A stretch of DNA of 64,000 bases from Pseudolabrys sp. (GTDB lineage: Bacteria > Pseudomonadota > Alphaproteobacteria > Rhizobiales > Xanthobacteraceae). This document shows positions 10,292 to 19,773 of the stretch, one piece after another. Numbering within the stretch: position 1 is the stretch's first letter; the number at the start of each line of letters is the position of its first letter. Under the pieces are notes generated by a model, which worked only from the letters and a program-made list of their open reading frames with translations, was not told the origin of the DNA and searched no databases. Both the position numbers and the translations under genes were made by a program. The DNA lies in contig JAUXXH010000025.1 in assembly GCA_030684935.1 (NCBI GenBank), positions 36,043-100,042 on the forward strand, in the 5' to 3' direction.

Positions 10292-11548
10292 CTAGGCCGT
10301 GACTTCGGTATCCCAGATTTGCAGAGTGGTCGGCTCGATGCCGGCGACGGTCGCGGCCTGCTCATACTTCAGGGCCTGGAACGGCAGCGTGATCATCTGA
10401 CCGCCCTCGCCCTGCGTCTGCAGGTCGGCGCCGCCGAGCTTCACGCGCGGCAAAAAGAACGTCATCGCGGGCGAGTTCGGCGCTGACGTGGTGGTGAGAT
10501 AGGCAAGGATCTCGATCTCGGACTCGTTCTTGAAGTCGTTGATCAGATCAACGTTGTTGAACATGGCCGTCATCTGGCCCGACACCACGCTGCGGCCGGT
10601 GAAAATCTCCGGCAGCAAGTTTGAGCCGACCACGGGATCACCGCTCAATTCCATCTGATGCTGGATGTTGAGGCCGGTGATGACCGCGACGGTTTCGCCG
10701 GACACGCGGAGCAGACCATTCACGGCTGCGATGATGCCAGTGGTGCTGGCCGCCGATGGCGTCGTAAAGAACGGCGCATCGCCTGCGGCATAGGTCTCCA
10801 TGTCCCGGCCCATGAACTCGAAGTCCACGGTAGACATGCCCGACGCCGGAAGCTGCACGTTGAAGCCGCCGACCCGCATTTCAGTGAAGAGTCGCGCGAT
10901 GTCGACGTCTTCATTCCAGATTTCGACGGCGACCTTGCGCTTGACGTGAGAGGCAGACGGAATAATCAGCGAACGGCCGACGCTGGTGATCTCGAACTCG
11001 CTGTCGGCCGTCATGTCGGCCGGCGCGGGGAACACGGTCCATTCGCGGTTGGAAGTACCACCCATCGCCAGGATGATGAAGGTCACGCCGTTGTTGTCGG
11101 CTTCGGACAGCCCGGTAAACCGAACACCCATGCCGACGCGGTAGCCTTCCGTCACGGGATTGCCGCCACCAAAAGTCAGCTTTGACGTGGCGTTGTCGGC
11201 GGCAACCGATGTAAGATCGGTCTCGTCGGAGGCAATGGCCGCAGCCCATGTCCCTCGCATGGACGCCTCGAACAGCTGCTCGTAGGTCAGCGGCGAGAGC
11301 TCACCCGAGATATTTCCAGCCACGCGCTTCACGCCGTGGCGGAAGTCGCCGATCTGCCGATCGGAGCGGATCTCCGCCGACTGATAGGTGTCTTTCGACA
11401 GGGCCAGCGACGACGACACCCGGCGCAGAATCTGCGCGCTGCCGGCCGCGGGATCGGTCGCCGACACTGCCGCGATGCCCGGCACGATGGCGGCGGACGA
11501 ATAGAACTTATAACAAACTCTGGCGGCGACGCCCTCTGCCAAGGACAT
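10292..11548 (-). CDS. Major tail protein
   Basis: 418 aa ORF directly upstream of the chaperone pair. Confidence 0.75.
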   Translation of the reverse strand: MSLAEGVAARVCYKFYSSAAIVPGIAAVSATDPAAGSAQILRRVSSSLALSKDTYQSAEIRSDRQIGDFRHGVKRVAGNISGELSPLTYEQLFEASMRGTWAAAIASDETDLTSVAADNATSKLTFGGGNPVTEGYRVGMGVRFTGLSEADNNGVTFIILAMGGTSNREWTVFPAPADMTADSEFEITSVGRSLIIPSASHVKRKVAVEIWNEDVDIARLFTEMRVGGFNVQLPASGMSTVDFEFMGRDMETYAAGDAPFFTTPSAASTTGIIAAVNGLLRVSGETVAVITGLNIQHQMELSGDPVVGSNLLPEIFTGRSVVSGQMTAMFNNVDLINDFKNESEIEILAYLTTTSAPNSPAMTFFLPRVKLGGADLQTQGEGGQMITLPFQALKYEQAATVAGIEPTTLQIWDTEVTA

Positions 11549-11626
11549 GGCAATTCTCCATAGTTAGAGCGAGGGCAGACGCGCGCGGCGCCGCCTTGTT
11601 CGCTAGGTTGACGGTGAGGTTTTGGA

Positions 11627-12400
11627 CTAGCTGCGCTTGCGAGCGGCTAGGGCTTTTGCGCGCCAAACTGGATCAGCCCAGTTTGCCTTCGCAATTCGTG
11701 ACTGTCGCTCACGCTGCGGAAGCATTGCTTGGCGCAGCTTCTCACGCACTTCATCTGATGTTTTACGACCGCGCTTTGTCAGCGCCATCTTCGCAACACT
11801 TTCCGGATTGCGCGGCTTCCCCCGCTGGGCAGCACCAATTTTTTCTCGATGTTCCGGCGAAAGGGGAACACCTCTTCTGTTAGCGATCCGACGCTCGATC
11901 AGATCCGCTGAATGTTTGCGCCCCCGGTTCTTCTCGGCTGCCGCCTTAGCGCCGGCTATCCGGCGCGGATTGTTTATGTGACTATCCCGAAGCGCTTGCC
12001 GCCACTTTTCGCCGCGCGCCGTATCGGGAACGCCCTGCCCGCCGCTTGTCCCGTTAAGTAAAACTGCGCCGGCGTTTCGTGCGAGTGCGATCTGACGTTT
12101 TTCGGCTTCGGCCCAATCGTCTTCAACTGGCACACGCTCAAGCTCTCGAACTTCCGATGAAAGACCGGCGGCGACTATCTCTCTGATCCAGATAGATTTT
12201 AGGCTGTCGTTACGACCAGCCTCCCAGATATGCAAACGCAACCTGACCGACAGCATCTCTGTCTTGCCGATATACCGAACCTGCCCGTCTCTTGGGTCTG
12301 ACAGGCTATATATAATCGCTACCGCGCGACGGCCGGACCGTGCGTCTGTCTTGATGCACTTCATCTCGATTATTGAATCACGACACGGGCCTTCAGGCAA
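11627..12400 (-). CDS. GIY-YIG homing endonuclease (free-standing)
   Basis: AIIYSLSDPRDGQVRYIGKTEMLSVRLRLH... followed by NUMOD3-like repeats (SPEHREKIGAAQRGKPRNPESVAKM). Confidence 0.85.
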   Translation of the reverse strand: MPEGPCRDSIIEMKCIKTDARSGRRAVAIIYSLSDPRDGQVRYIGKTEMLSVRLRLHIWEAGRNDSLKSIWIREIVAAGLSSEVRELERVPVEDDWAEAEKRQIALARNAGAVLLNGTSGGQGVPDTARGEKWRQALRDSHINNPRRIAGAKAAAEKNRGRKHSADLIERRIANRRGVPLSPEHREKIGAAQRGKPRNPESVAKMALTKRGRKTSDEVREKLRQAMLPQRERQSRIAKANWADPVWRAKALAARKRS

Positions 12401-12412
12401 GACTATGGCAGA

Positions 12413-12865
12413 TCAGCCGACGTGGTCGTAGTGAAACGGCACCGCCACGACGACGCAGGCGTAGTTCACAACCTCGGATTCAAGTCCCGGCGGTTTGAGT
12501 GACGAGCCATCGACAGCCGGCTGCGGCTCCGTCGCAAAGCAGGACACATGCGCATCGCGATGACTGCGAAATGCTGACGCTACATGCTCGCCATAAGAGG
12601 CGTGTTCTTCGAGTCCCCAGTCGCGCGGCAAGAATACCAGGCCGACAAGATCGCCTTCGGTTCGCTGCAGATTGTTGCCCCGCCCGCCACCGAAAGCCAC
12701 AAACTCCGGCCGGCCAGTGTCGATATAGAAAAACAGAAACGGCTCCGGATCATCCGGCAACGTCGGCACCGCATCCTTGTCCCAATAGACGCGCGGGCCA
12801 AACATGGTGATCTGCGCCGCGGCGCGCGCCTTCAGGGTGCCGACGACTTGCGCCAAGGTGCTCAT
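12413..12865 (-). CDS. Phage tail terminator/completion-like protein
   Basis: Position between head-tail joining and major tail genes. Confidence 0.5.
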   Translation of the reverse strand: MSTLAQVVGTLKARAAAQITMFGPRVYWDKDAVPTLPDDPEPFLFFYIDTGRPEFVAFGGGRGNNLQRTEGDLVGLVFLPRDWGLEEHASYGEHVASAFRSHRDAHVSCFATEPQPAVDGSSLKPPGLESEVVNYACVVVAVPFHYDHVG

Positions 12866-13212
12866 CCGACGATCTGAAGCTCATAGGCAATCGTCACGCC
12901 TTCGACCCGGCGCGTCGCATTGTCCGGCACCCTGATGGCGTGCTGCTTGCCCTGCACCACGGCGAAGTCCTGATTGGTGATGGGCAGCGCCAGGCCGGCC
13001 GCGACCAGATCGTCATGCAACAGGATGCACTTGCGATCGCCCTGCTGAATGCCGCCGATCATCTCCTGCGGCGCAAAGCCCGTGACGCGGGCGCGAACGT
13101 CCACCTCGAACTTCGGCCGGTTCGGGCCGGACCCGGTAAAGCGCCGGATCGTGACCGTCTCGAATTTGCCGAGCCCCCGCACATAGGAGGCCTTGATCGA
13201 CGCGACACTCAT
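12862..13212 (-). CDS. Head-tail joining/head closure-like protein
   Basis: ORF MSVASIKASYVRGLGKFETVTIRRFTGSG..., position. Confidence 0.5.
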   Translation of the reverse strand: MSVASIKASYVRGLGKFETVTIRRFTGSGPNRPKFEVDVRARVTGFAPQEMIGGIQQGDRKCILLHDDLVAAGLALPITNQDFAVVQGKQHAIRVPDNATRRVEGVTIAYELQIVG

Positions 13213-13664
13213 CGGGCGATAAGCCGAACCGCGAGCGCGGTGTTGCCGCCATAGGCCGCGCCGGCGCCCTTGAGGATGCGCGCACGCCAGCGCGGACCGA
13301 GCAGACCATCCTTGACCGTGTCGTCGCTCAGCGCCGCCGGCGCATAGACCGTCGTCACCGGCGTCAAACCCGACAGGTTGACGGTTTTTTCCGCGCTCAC
13401 CTGCGCGAAGGCCAGCCGCGCCACCTCGATCCATGTCGCGCCCTGGTTCATCGACGTTTCGACGATGACCTTCACCGTGTCGCCGCCGGAGCCGTAAACG
13501 AAGTTCGCACTGATCGCTGCCCCCAGCATGCCGTCGAGGCCGTCGATATGGCCCTGGCTCTGACCCTGCGAGTCCGGCGCCGACGTGATGACAGTCGCCG
13601 CGGTCGCGGCGTTGATGGCGGCGAGAGGTGCGTCGCCGAGGTTCTTGAGGCCGGGGTTGTTCAT
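13209..13664 (-). CDS. Hypothetical phage structural protein
   Basis: Overlapping ORFs in head-tail module. Confidence 0.55.
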   Translation of the reverse strand: MNNPGLKNLGDAPLAAINAATAATVITSAPDSQGQSQGHIDGLDGMLGAAISANFVYGSGGDTVKVIVETSMNQGATWIEVARLAFAQVSAEKTVNLSGLTPVTTVYAPAALSDDTVKDGLLGPRWRARILKGAGAAYGGNTALAVRLIAR

Positions 13665-13668
13665 GCGG

Positions 13669-14298
13669 TCACCCGATCATTGTGTGTGAGTAGACGAAGC
13701 CGCCACGAACGAGACCTTCCATGATCTCGGCCGGCACCAGCGGGTCGTCCGGACGCCCGTAGCGGTACGTTTCCGAGATCACCCCGGGAATATCCATGCT
13801 GCCGAGCGAAGGATCGCGGCCACGTTCGGCGTGCAGCGTGTTCGCGAGTTTGGCGGCCAACTCTTTCAGGCCAGGCGGCACAGTCGTGAACCCGGCCCGA
13901 AACGACACGATCGTTTTCCCGCTCGCCCACCACGCAGGGCAACCATTCTGGACCCGGCAGAGACTTCGGTCGCCGCACTGTTCATAGTCATCCGCGACAA
14001 CAAGGGCGGCACCATCTTCCTCGACCGAGAGAACTTCGATGATCGGCTTGCGGGAGAGATACAGCACATCGACTGGACAACGCAGCCGCACGGTCTCGGA
14101 ATAAGTTTCCTCGCGCAGCGTCAGTATCGCAGCGCCGGCGCGATCCATGCCGCAGGCGCCCGCGAGCAATTCGCTGACGCGCTCATTCAGCCGTTGCAGT
14201 GCCAGATTGTTGAAGCTCGACACTCCAATGGCTTCCGCCACTTCCGCCAACGTCAGAAGCGTCGGATCGGGCGCTGCCGTGGTCACCGTCAGCATCAC
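13669..14298 (-). CDS. Head-tail connector (gp6-like)
   Basis: LTLAEVAEAIGVSSFNNLALQRLNERVSELL..., downstream of portal/capsid module. Confidence 0.6.
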   Translation of the reverse strand: MMLTVTTAAPDPTLLTLAEVAEAIGVSSFNNLALQRLNERVSELLAGACGMDRAGAAILTLREETYSETVRLRCPVDVLYLSRKPIIEVLSVEEDGAALVVADDYEQCGDRSLCRVQNGCPAWWASGKTIVSFRAGFTTVPPGLKELAAKLANTLHAERGRDPSLGSMDIPGVISETYRYGRPDDPLVPAEIMEGLVRGGFVYSHTMIG

Positions 14299-15251
14299 TT
14301 AACCTTCACCAGCACCGGATAGAGATCGCACTCGACCTTCGATCCGTCTGCATTCAAGAGCGTCAGCATACCCTCGCCGTCGATCGACATATGCTCGATC
14401 GCGGGCCCGGCCGGACCGCGGGGCCCGGCGACACCACGATCACCGGGCTTGCCGGTCTTGCCCTGCGACGAAATAAGCTGCCAGCCATCACCCGGGCAGA
14501 CGCCCGGATTGTCGCGGCGGGCGATGAAGGCCGCGCCGCCGAGCGCGACAATGTCGAGATCGCGATAGTCGGCCACGGTCTCGCTAAAGGTGCCGCGCAC
14601 CTTCGGGCTGCGGCCGTCAGCGCCATCTCGCCCGGCTGCGGCGAGGCAAACCCAGTCTTCATGCGGAGGCGCCTTGGCGGTATCGCGCACTGCCTGGTAC
14701 GTCGCGCCCTCATGGCTGCGAACCTGCCCATCGTAGTGAACCCCCTCGGTCCACACCTTGACGGCAGGCAGCAAGCCAGCCGGGCCGCGATCGCCGGCCT
14801 CACCCGTGTCACCCTTCTCGCCGCGCTCTCCAGGCAGCCCGCGCTCGCCCTGCGGGCCTGCCTCGCCGCGTAAACCGCGCTCACCCTGCGGGCCTGCCTC
14901 GCCGGCCGGCCCACGGGCACCAGTGTCGCCCTTTTCGCCTTGCGGACCGGCTTCACCGGCCGGACCGCGCTCGCCCATGGCACCCGGGTCGCCTTTCTCT
15001 CCGCGCTCGCCCTGCGGGCCGCGTTCGCCCTGTGGGCCCGCCTCGCCGGGCAGGCCACGCTCGCCATCCTTGACGGACGCCAGGCGTTCCAGGATGGCCC
15101 GCTCAAGGTTGGCAAGGCGCATCTCTGATTCGACGACCATTCGGCGAAGATCAGCGACGGCGGCGTCGATGCGCAGCGCCGCATCGCGCTCGACCCGGCC
15201 CGCGACAAGCGCAAGCTCGTCGACGAGGGTATCAAGCGGCGATGCGGACAT
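14295..15251 (-). CDS. Collagen-like (Gly-X-Y) repeat protein in the phage head module
   Basis: 32 consecutive G-X-Y triplets (GERGLPGEAGPQGERGPQGERGEKGDPG...) plus a second block GKTGKPGDRGVAGPRGPAGPA. Confidence 0.85.
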   Translation of the reverse strand: MSASPLDTLVDELALVAGRVERDAALRIDAAVADLRRMVVESEMRLANLERAILERLASVKDGERGLPGEAGPQGERGPQGERGEKGDPGAMGERGPAGEAGPQGEKGDTGARGPAGEAGPQGERGLRGEAGPQGERGLPGERGEKGDTGEAGDRGPAGLLPAVKVWTEGVHYDGQVRSHEGATYQAVRDTAKAPPHEDWVCLAAAGRDGADGRSPKVRGTFSETVADYRDLDIVALGGAAFIARRDNPGVCPGDGWQLISSQGKTGKPGDRGVAGPRGPAGPAIEHMSIDGEGMLTLLNADGSKVECDLYPVLVKVK

Positions 15252-16605
15252 GGGCTGCCTGTTTGGAGCGGAACGATTGGCGCATGCGTTCATTGCGTTC
15301 CGCTTCCGCCTCCGTATCGTTGTCGGGATCAGGCTCGTCGTCAGTGTTCGCTGGGTTCGGTGTCGTCGCCGAAGCCTGCGACTTACCCGCCATGCTCAGC
15401 GGTTTGTCCTGATCCTGAATCAGGATCTCATCACCGCCCGCGATCTTGGGAAGGTCGATGAAACGGCGGGCTTCATCCAGCGTCATCAAACGTCGCGTAG
15501 CAGTGGACAGAGCGTCGATCATTTCCTTGAACGACGAGCGCAGCAGCGCGTTAGTGTCGAATTCGACATATTCTTCCGGAAACCCTTTGAGGCGGAACAA
15601 GGCCCCGAATGCTTCCTCGATATGATTGAGAACGAAGCCCAACCCCATCGCCTTCCACGACGACATCAACGCCTCGGTCGAGGCGAATGGCGTACCGCCG
15701 ATGCCAAGGATTTGAAGCGGCACCCGGAACGCCAGCGCGACGTTCTGATCGGACAATTTCATCATCTCGGCGAGCTGTGCATCGCCGGCGCCGACCGTGA
15801 CGGCTTTCGCCTTTAGACCCCACGAAAGGATCGGCGTGCCGCCGGCATTGCCACCTTGCGTCTGCGAATCCCAGCGCTGTCGCAAGTCGTCGGCTTCGGT
15901 TTTGGAAAGCTTCTGCTCGGTCTCGAGCATGAACGACGGGCGCGCCTGGTTGAGATAGAACGCGACCTGCTGGGTCAGCGCGGCGCCGGACATCTGCAAT
16001 TCGAGCGCGCAAGCGGTGATAGGGCTCTCACCCTTCAATGGATGCTGTGGCGTGTGCAGCCGGACATGCAAAACATCGCGCGCCGGGATCGGATCGGACA
16101 GATTAAACCGCCGCTCGACGATCTCATTTCCCCGCAGCCAATAGAAGATGGAACCATCTTCAGCAACAATCGGCCAGCCGTCACGCATCCAGTGAAGCTC
16201 GGCAATCTCATTCCGGCTGTTGCGTACGGCGAGCGCAAAGCCTTCGCCCTTCGTGTAAACACGACGGGTAAGGTTCAGCAGGAAATCCGACATTGACTGA
16301 TAGTCGTTCGGCTTCCGGATGACCCGCGACAGATCGGAGGTCGTGACCCGCTCCACGCCGCCGTCGCCGAGCGCCCGCTTATGATCTCCCGGGCACATCG
16401 CAACCGTCTGTGCATAGGCGGAGACACAGGCCTCGACCATGGCGCCGGATTCGCCGCCGGGCCGCAGCGAGTATCCCATCTGCCACCAGTTCATAAACTT
16501 GCCGGCAGCGGCCGACAGCCAGCCGCCGTCGAGCAGGTACGGCCCGGGCCGCGCCTGCCCTTCGGCTGCCTTTGTCGTTCCCATCAGCCGGGACAAGAGG
16601 CCCAA
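15232..16605 (-). CDS. Phage portal protein (HK97 type)
   Basis: MGLLSRLMG...GGWLSAAAGKFMNWWQMGYSLRPGGESGAMVEACVSAYAQTVAMCPG... typical portal. Confidence 0.9.
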   Translation of the reverse strand: MGLLSRLMGTTKAAEGQARPGPYLLDGGWLSAAAGKFMNWWQMGYSLRPGGESGAMVEACVSAYAQTVAMCPGDHKRALGDGGVERVTTSDLSRVIRKPNDYQSMSDFLLNLTRRVYTKGEGFALAVRNSRNEIAELHWMRDGWPIVAEDGSIFYWLRGNEIVERRFNLSDPIPARDVLHVRLHTPQHPLKGESPITACALELQMSGAALTQQVAFYLNQARPSFMLETEQKLSKTEADDLRQRWDSQTQGGNAGGTPILSWGLKAKAVTVGAGDAQLAEMMKLSDQNVALAFRVPLQILGIGGTPFASTEALMSSWKAMGLGFVLNHIEEAFGALFRLKGFPEEYVEFDTNALLRSSFKEMIDALSTATRRLMTLDEARRFIDLPKIAGGDEILIQDQDKPLSMAGKSQASATTPNPANTDDEPDPDNDTEAEAERNERMRQSFRSKQAAHVRIAA

Positions 16606-16606
16606 G

Positions 16607-16906
16607 TCAGTCGGCCTTCGTTTCGCGCGTGCGGTAGCCGCGCTTCGGCTGTTCGGGCTTCATGTCTTTGGCTTTGTCGGCGGCCGGCGCAGCGCCGCCG
16701 GGACGTCCGTCGCCGTCGTGATCGCCCTTGCCGCCGAACAACGGCTTGCTGGCGACATCGACGCCGCGCGAGCGCGGGGTAATGCCATCGGGCCGGTAGG
16801 CCACTGCGCGGCCATCCTTGTGCTGAAGGATGCCTTTTTCGTCAGCGTTCACATCACGCGGATCGGCAACCGATCCGTCTTCCAATACGTACCAGGTTTC
16901 ACGCAT
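16607..16906 (-). CDS. Hypothetical phage protein
   Basis: ORF between portal and decoration-like genes. Confidence 0.5.
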   Translation of the reverse strand: MRETWYVLEDGSVADPRDVNADEKGILQHKDGRAVAYRPDGITPRSRGVDVASKPLFGGKGDHDGDGRPGGAAPAADKAKDMKPEQPKRGYRTRETKAD

Positions 16907-16968
16907 TCGTGCTTACTCCCGCCGGAGGAATGGGATGAGGGGCCGGACGGACCGGCCCCTCATGTCGT

Positions 16969-17343
16969 CTAGCGCGCGTCGTCGACCGTGATGACGAAAG
17001 CGCCGGTCGTGGCGTTGCCGCCCTGCGCGATCGCGATCTTCACGCGGTCGCGGCCAAGCGCAATGCGGTCATTGACCGCCGTGCCGTCAGCCGCATAAAG
17101 CGCGGCGACACCGGCAGTCGAGTGCGTCGGCGCCCGCGGGCGCACGGTCTCGGCCGCGTTCACATCGGTATCGGTCCAGATGTTTTCGCCGGTCGCTTCC
17201 GCCGTGATAGTGAAGTCGACGCCGTTGGCGAAATTCGTCTTCACGTACTGGACGGACTCGATATAGCCGGACAGCGGCGGAGAGAATGCTTCCGCAACGC
17301 CGGAAGCGTTGCAGGTCACGGGGACGGTGAACTTGCGGATCAT
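16969..17343 (-). CDS. Capsid decoration-like protein, paralogue 2
   Basis: Aligns with the neighbouring ORF over its length (GVDFTITAEATGENIW / GVDFVITAEATGETIW). Confidence 0.6.
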   Translation of the reverse strand: MIRKFTVPVTCNASGVAEAFSPPLSGYIESVQYVKTNFANGVDFTITAEATGENIWTDTDVNAAETVRPRAPTHSTAGVAALYAADGTAVNDRIALGRDRVKIAIAQGGNATTGAFVITVDDAR

Positions 17344-17354
17344 GGTGCGCGCTC

Positions 17355-17735
17355 CTAGCCGTCGACCGTGACGTGGAAGGTGCCGGTGTGCGTGTCACCG
17401 CCGTCGGCGATGACAAACTTCAACCGGTCGCTGCCGAGTGCGATCTTGTCGTTGACCGCCGCGCCACCGCTGGCATACAGCGCCGCGGCGCCGGCCTGCG
17501 AATGGGTCGGGGCGCGCGGATGGCGCGTCGCGGAGGCGTTGACGTTTTCCTCTGACCAGATGGTTTCGCCGGTCGCTTCCGCGGTGATGACAAAGTCAAC
17601 ACCATCAGTGAAGTTGTCGGCACCCGCCTTGACATACCGGATCGAGACGAGCTTGCCCGAGAGAGCCGGGCTGAAGACTTCCGCATCACCCTGATCGTCA
17701 GTGGTGACCGGAATGACAAAACGTCGGATGGACAT
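17355..17735 (-). CDS. Capsid decoration-like protein, paralogue 1
   Basis: Tandem paralogue just downstream of the capsid gene. Confidence 0.6.
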   Translation of the reverse strand: MSIRRFVIPVTTDDQGDAEVFSPALSGKLVSIRYVKAGADNFTDGVDFVITAEATGETIWSEENVNASATRHPRAPTHSQAGAAALYASGGAAVNDKIALGSDRLKFVIADGGDTHTGTFHVTVDG

Positions 17736-17772
17736 TGGTGGTTTCTCCCGCGGACTCTAGCCGCACAAGGTG

Positions 17773-17800
17773 AAAAACGCGGGGCCGGTATTGGCCCCGC
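17773..17800 (-). terminator. Intrinsic terminator downstream of capsid gene
   Basis: GCGGGGCC-AATACC-GGCCCCGC followed by GTTTTTC on the minus strand. Confidence 0.75.
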
Positions 17801-17831
17801 GCGATGTTTCGAAGGCTTCAGATTTCAGCGG

Positions 17832-19751
17832 CTACCAGGTGGTGCCGTTGATCCACTGCACCATGCCGGTGCGGCCCATCTTCCAGGACACGTCCATCAC
17901 CATGCGGACGCCCATGGAGTCGGTCTGGAAGAACGACCGGGTCGGCGCCGCGACAACGTTCGGCGAACCGGCAGTGCCGATGGCGACCGGCGTCGTGTCT
18001 TCCATGTGGATGGTCGCCTGCGTGCTGACTTCGAACTCCGGAACGTCGCCGGTCGCGGTGGCGAAGTCGGAGTTGCGGACGGCGACGAGCCGACCCGCGG
18101 TCGCATGCGTCGACTCGAGGATGTTGACGCGCTTGGCGATCTCACTGAACCACGCCGCGTTGTTCGCCGGGCCATCCATCATCGCGAGCGACAGACCCTG
18201 CTTCGGGTTCATGATCACGGTGATGCCGTCGGCGGCGTTCGCGTCGATGAACGGCGCCAGCAAGGCCTTGAAGTCTTCCTTCACCGCCAGGTGATCGCCG
18301 CCGCCGTAACCGGTGGCGATGGCCGACACGCCGTTGAGCAGGCCAGCCGGCCGCACGGTATCGCCAGCGGTCGCATCGAGCAGATGCGAGTCCAGGATCG
18401 CCGCCGTGTCGTCGATAATCGCCCGGCGAACGATACCCTCAAGGGAGGGAGTTGAGCGCTTGGCGGCTTCGCGCGAGAACGGGATAATCACACCCATCTT
18501 GCGCGAAGTGAACGTCGGCGACGCCGTAGTGATGCGGCCGACGCGGATGGGCGAGCCCTCGGCGAAGAACGAACCGTTGGCGCCGCCCGCGGTCAGCTGC
18601 GGGATATACGCGGTGCCGGCGGCGTCGAACGAAACGCCGAAGCCGCGCTCACGCAGCGCCGGATAGATCGACTTGCCGCGCAGCGCATCCAGGAACCCGG
18701 TGTAGGTCACCTGCACGAGCTCGGCCGCGAAACCGGCGTCGGAAGTAGTGCCGAGCGGAGCCGCCGCCTTCACGTACAGCGCAGTGGCTTCATGGCCCGG
18801 GTATTTCTGCTCGAGCACCTGCTCGATCGACTTCTCGCTGTAGAGCGCGCAGGCATGAACGACGGCGCGCCGCACCAGCAGATCGAGGCCGCCGAGTTCA
18901 CGCTGCGGGAAACCGAGCGGGCGACGGTTGATCGTCGGCGCAGTAACGCCGACAGATTTCGTCGCGTTGACGCCGATCTTCTTCTCGGACTCGGTCAGAG
19001 CCTCGAGCAGTTCGGCCTCACCATCGATCTGCGTGTTGAGTTCCTTGATGGCCTCGACGTCGGGAGCATCGGAACCGGTGAGTTCGGCCAGCTTGTCTTT
19101 CTTGGCGTTCAAGCTGGTCTGCGCATCTACAATGCGCTGGGAGAGGGTCTTCATCGTTTTCACCTTGGGTCGCGCCAGAAGGGCCGCACGGGCTTCCTTC
19201 TCGGCCGCATTCATCATATCGGCGTGCTCGCCGCTTGCAGTGACGTCCTTGCGCCTCACATCGGCATGCTCGCCAAAGGCCAGGGACAACGTTTCGTCGG
19301 AGATGTTCAGCGACTTCGCCAACTGGAGCGCAGCCGGGTTCGCCGGCACCGACACCAGCGACGTTTCGAGAAGTTCTTGTTTGAGGAACCGAGTCCCGTC
19401 ATAGGGCCGCTTTTCGTCGATCGGCTCGGCCTTGATCGGGATGAAACCAACCGACACCGCGCGAAGCACGCCCTGCTCGACGAGGCTGATCAATTCGTCG
19501 ATCCGCGCACTGGTGCCGCGGGACGCGAGCTTCAGCTTGGCGATCAGTTTGCCGCCTTCGATCCGGATGTTCGTCCACTTGCCGATCGGGAACGAACTGT
19601 TGTGACCGAACAGCGCGATCGGGTTCTGCCGGAAATTCGTCAGCACCCATCCGTCCGCAGTGACGATGTCGCCCATGCGGTCGACCGTCTCATCCGAGAG
19701 AACGAATTCGAGCCCGTCGCCGCCGGCGACTGTCTTGCGGATTGGAGTCAT
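17832..19751 (-). CDS. Fused HK97 prohead protease-major capsid protein
   Basis: N-terminal protease (MTPIRKTVAGGDGLEFVLSDETVDRMGDIVTADGW...) continuous with capsid domain (AELVQVTYTGFLDALRGKSIYPALRERGFGVSFDAAGTAYIPQ). Confidence 0.9.
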   Translation of the reverse strand: MTPIRKTVAGGDGLEFVLSDETVDRMGDIVTADGWVLTNFRQNPIALFGHNSSFPIGKWTNIRIEGGKLIAKLKLASRGTSARIDELISLVEQGVLRAVSVGFIPIKAEPIDEKRPYDGTRFLKQELLETSLVSVPANPAALQLAKSLNISDETLSLAFGEHADVRRKDVTASGEHADMMNAAEKEARAALLARPKVKTMKTLSQRIVDAQTSLNAKKDKLAELTGSDAPDVEAIKELNTQIDGEAELLEALTESEKKIGVNATKSVGVTAPTINRRPLGFPQRELGGLDLLVRRAVVHACALYSEKSIEQVLEQKYPGHEATALYVKAAAPLGTTSDAGFAAELVQVTYTGFLDALRGKSIYPALRERGFGVSFDAAGTAYIPQLTAGGANGSFFAEGSPIRVGRITTASPTFTSRKMGVIIPFSREAAKRSTPSLEGIVRRAIIDDTAAILDSHLLDATAGDTVRPAGLLNGVSAIATGYGGGDHLAVKEDFKALLAPFIDANAADGITVIMNPKQGLSLAMMDGPANNAAWFSEIAKRVNILESTHATAGRLVAVRNSDFATATGDVPEFEVSTQATIHMEDTTPVAIGTAGSPNVVAAPTRSFFQTDSMGVRMVMDVSWKMGRTGMVQWINGTTW

Positions 19752-19773
19752 TGGGTTGTCCCTCAACGGAAGG

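Noticed and set aside
14758-15816. Plus-strand ORF with SPFSPRSPGSPRSPCGP repeats
   Set aside because: Antisense reading of the collagen-like repeats and portal gene; no independent support.
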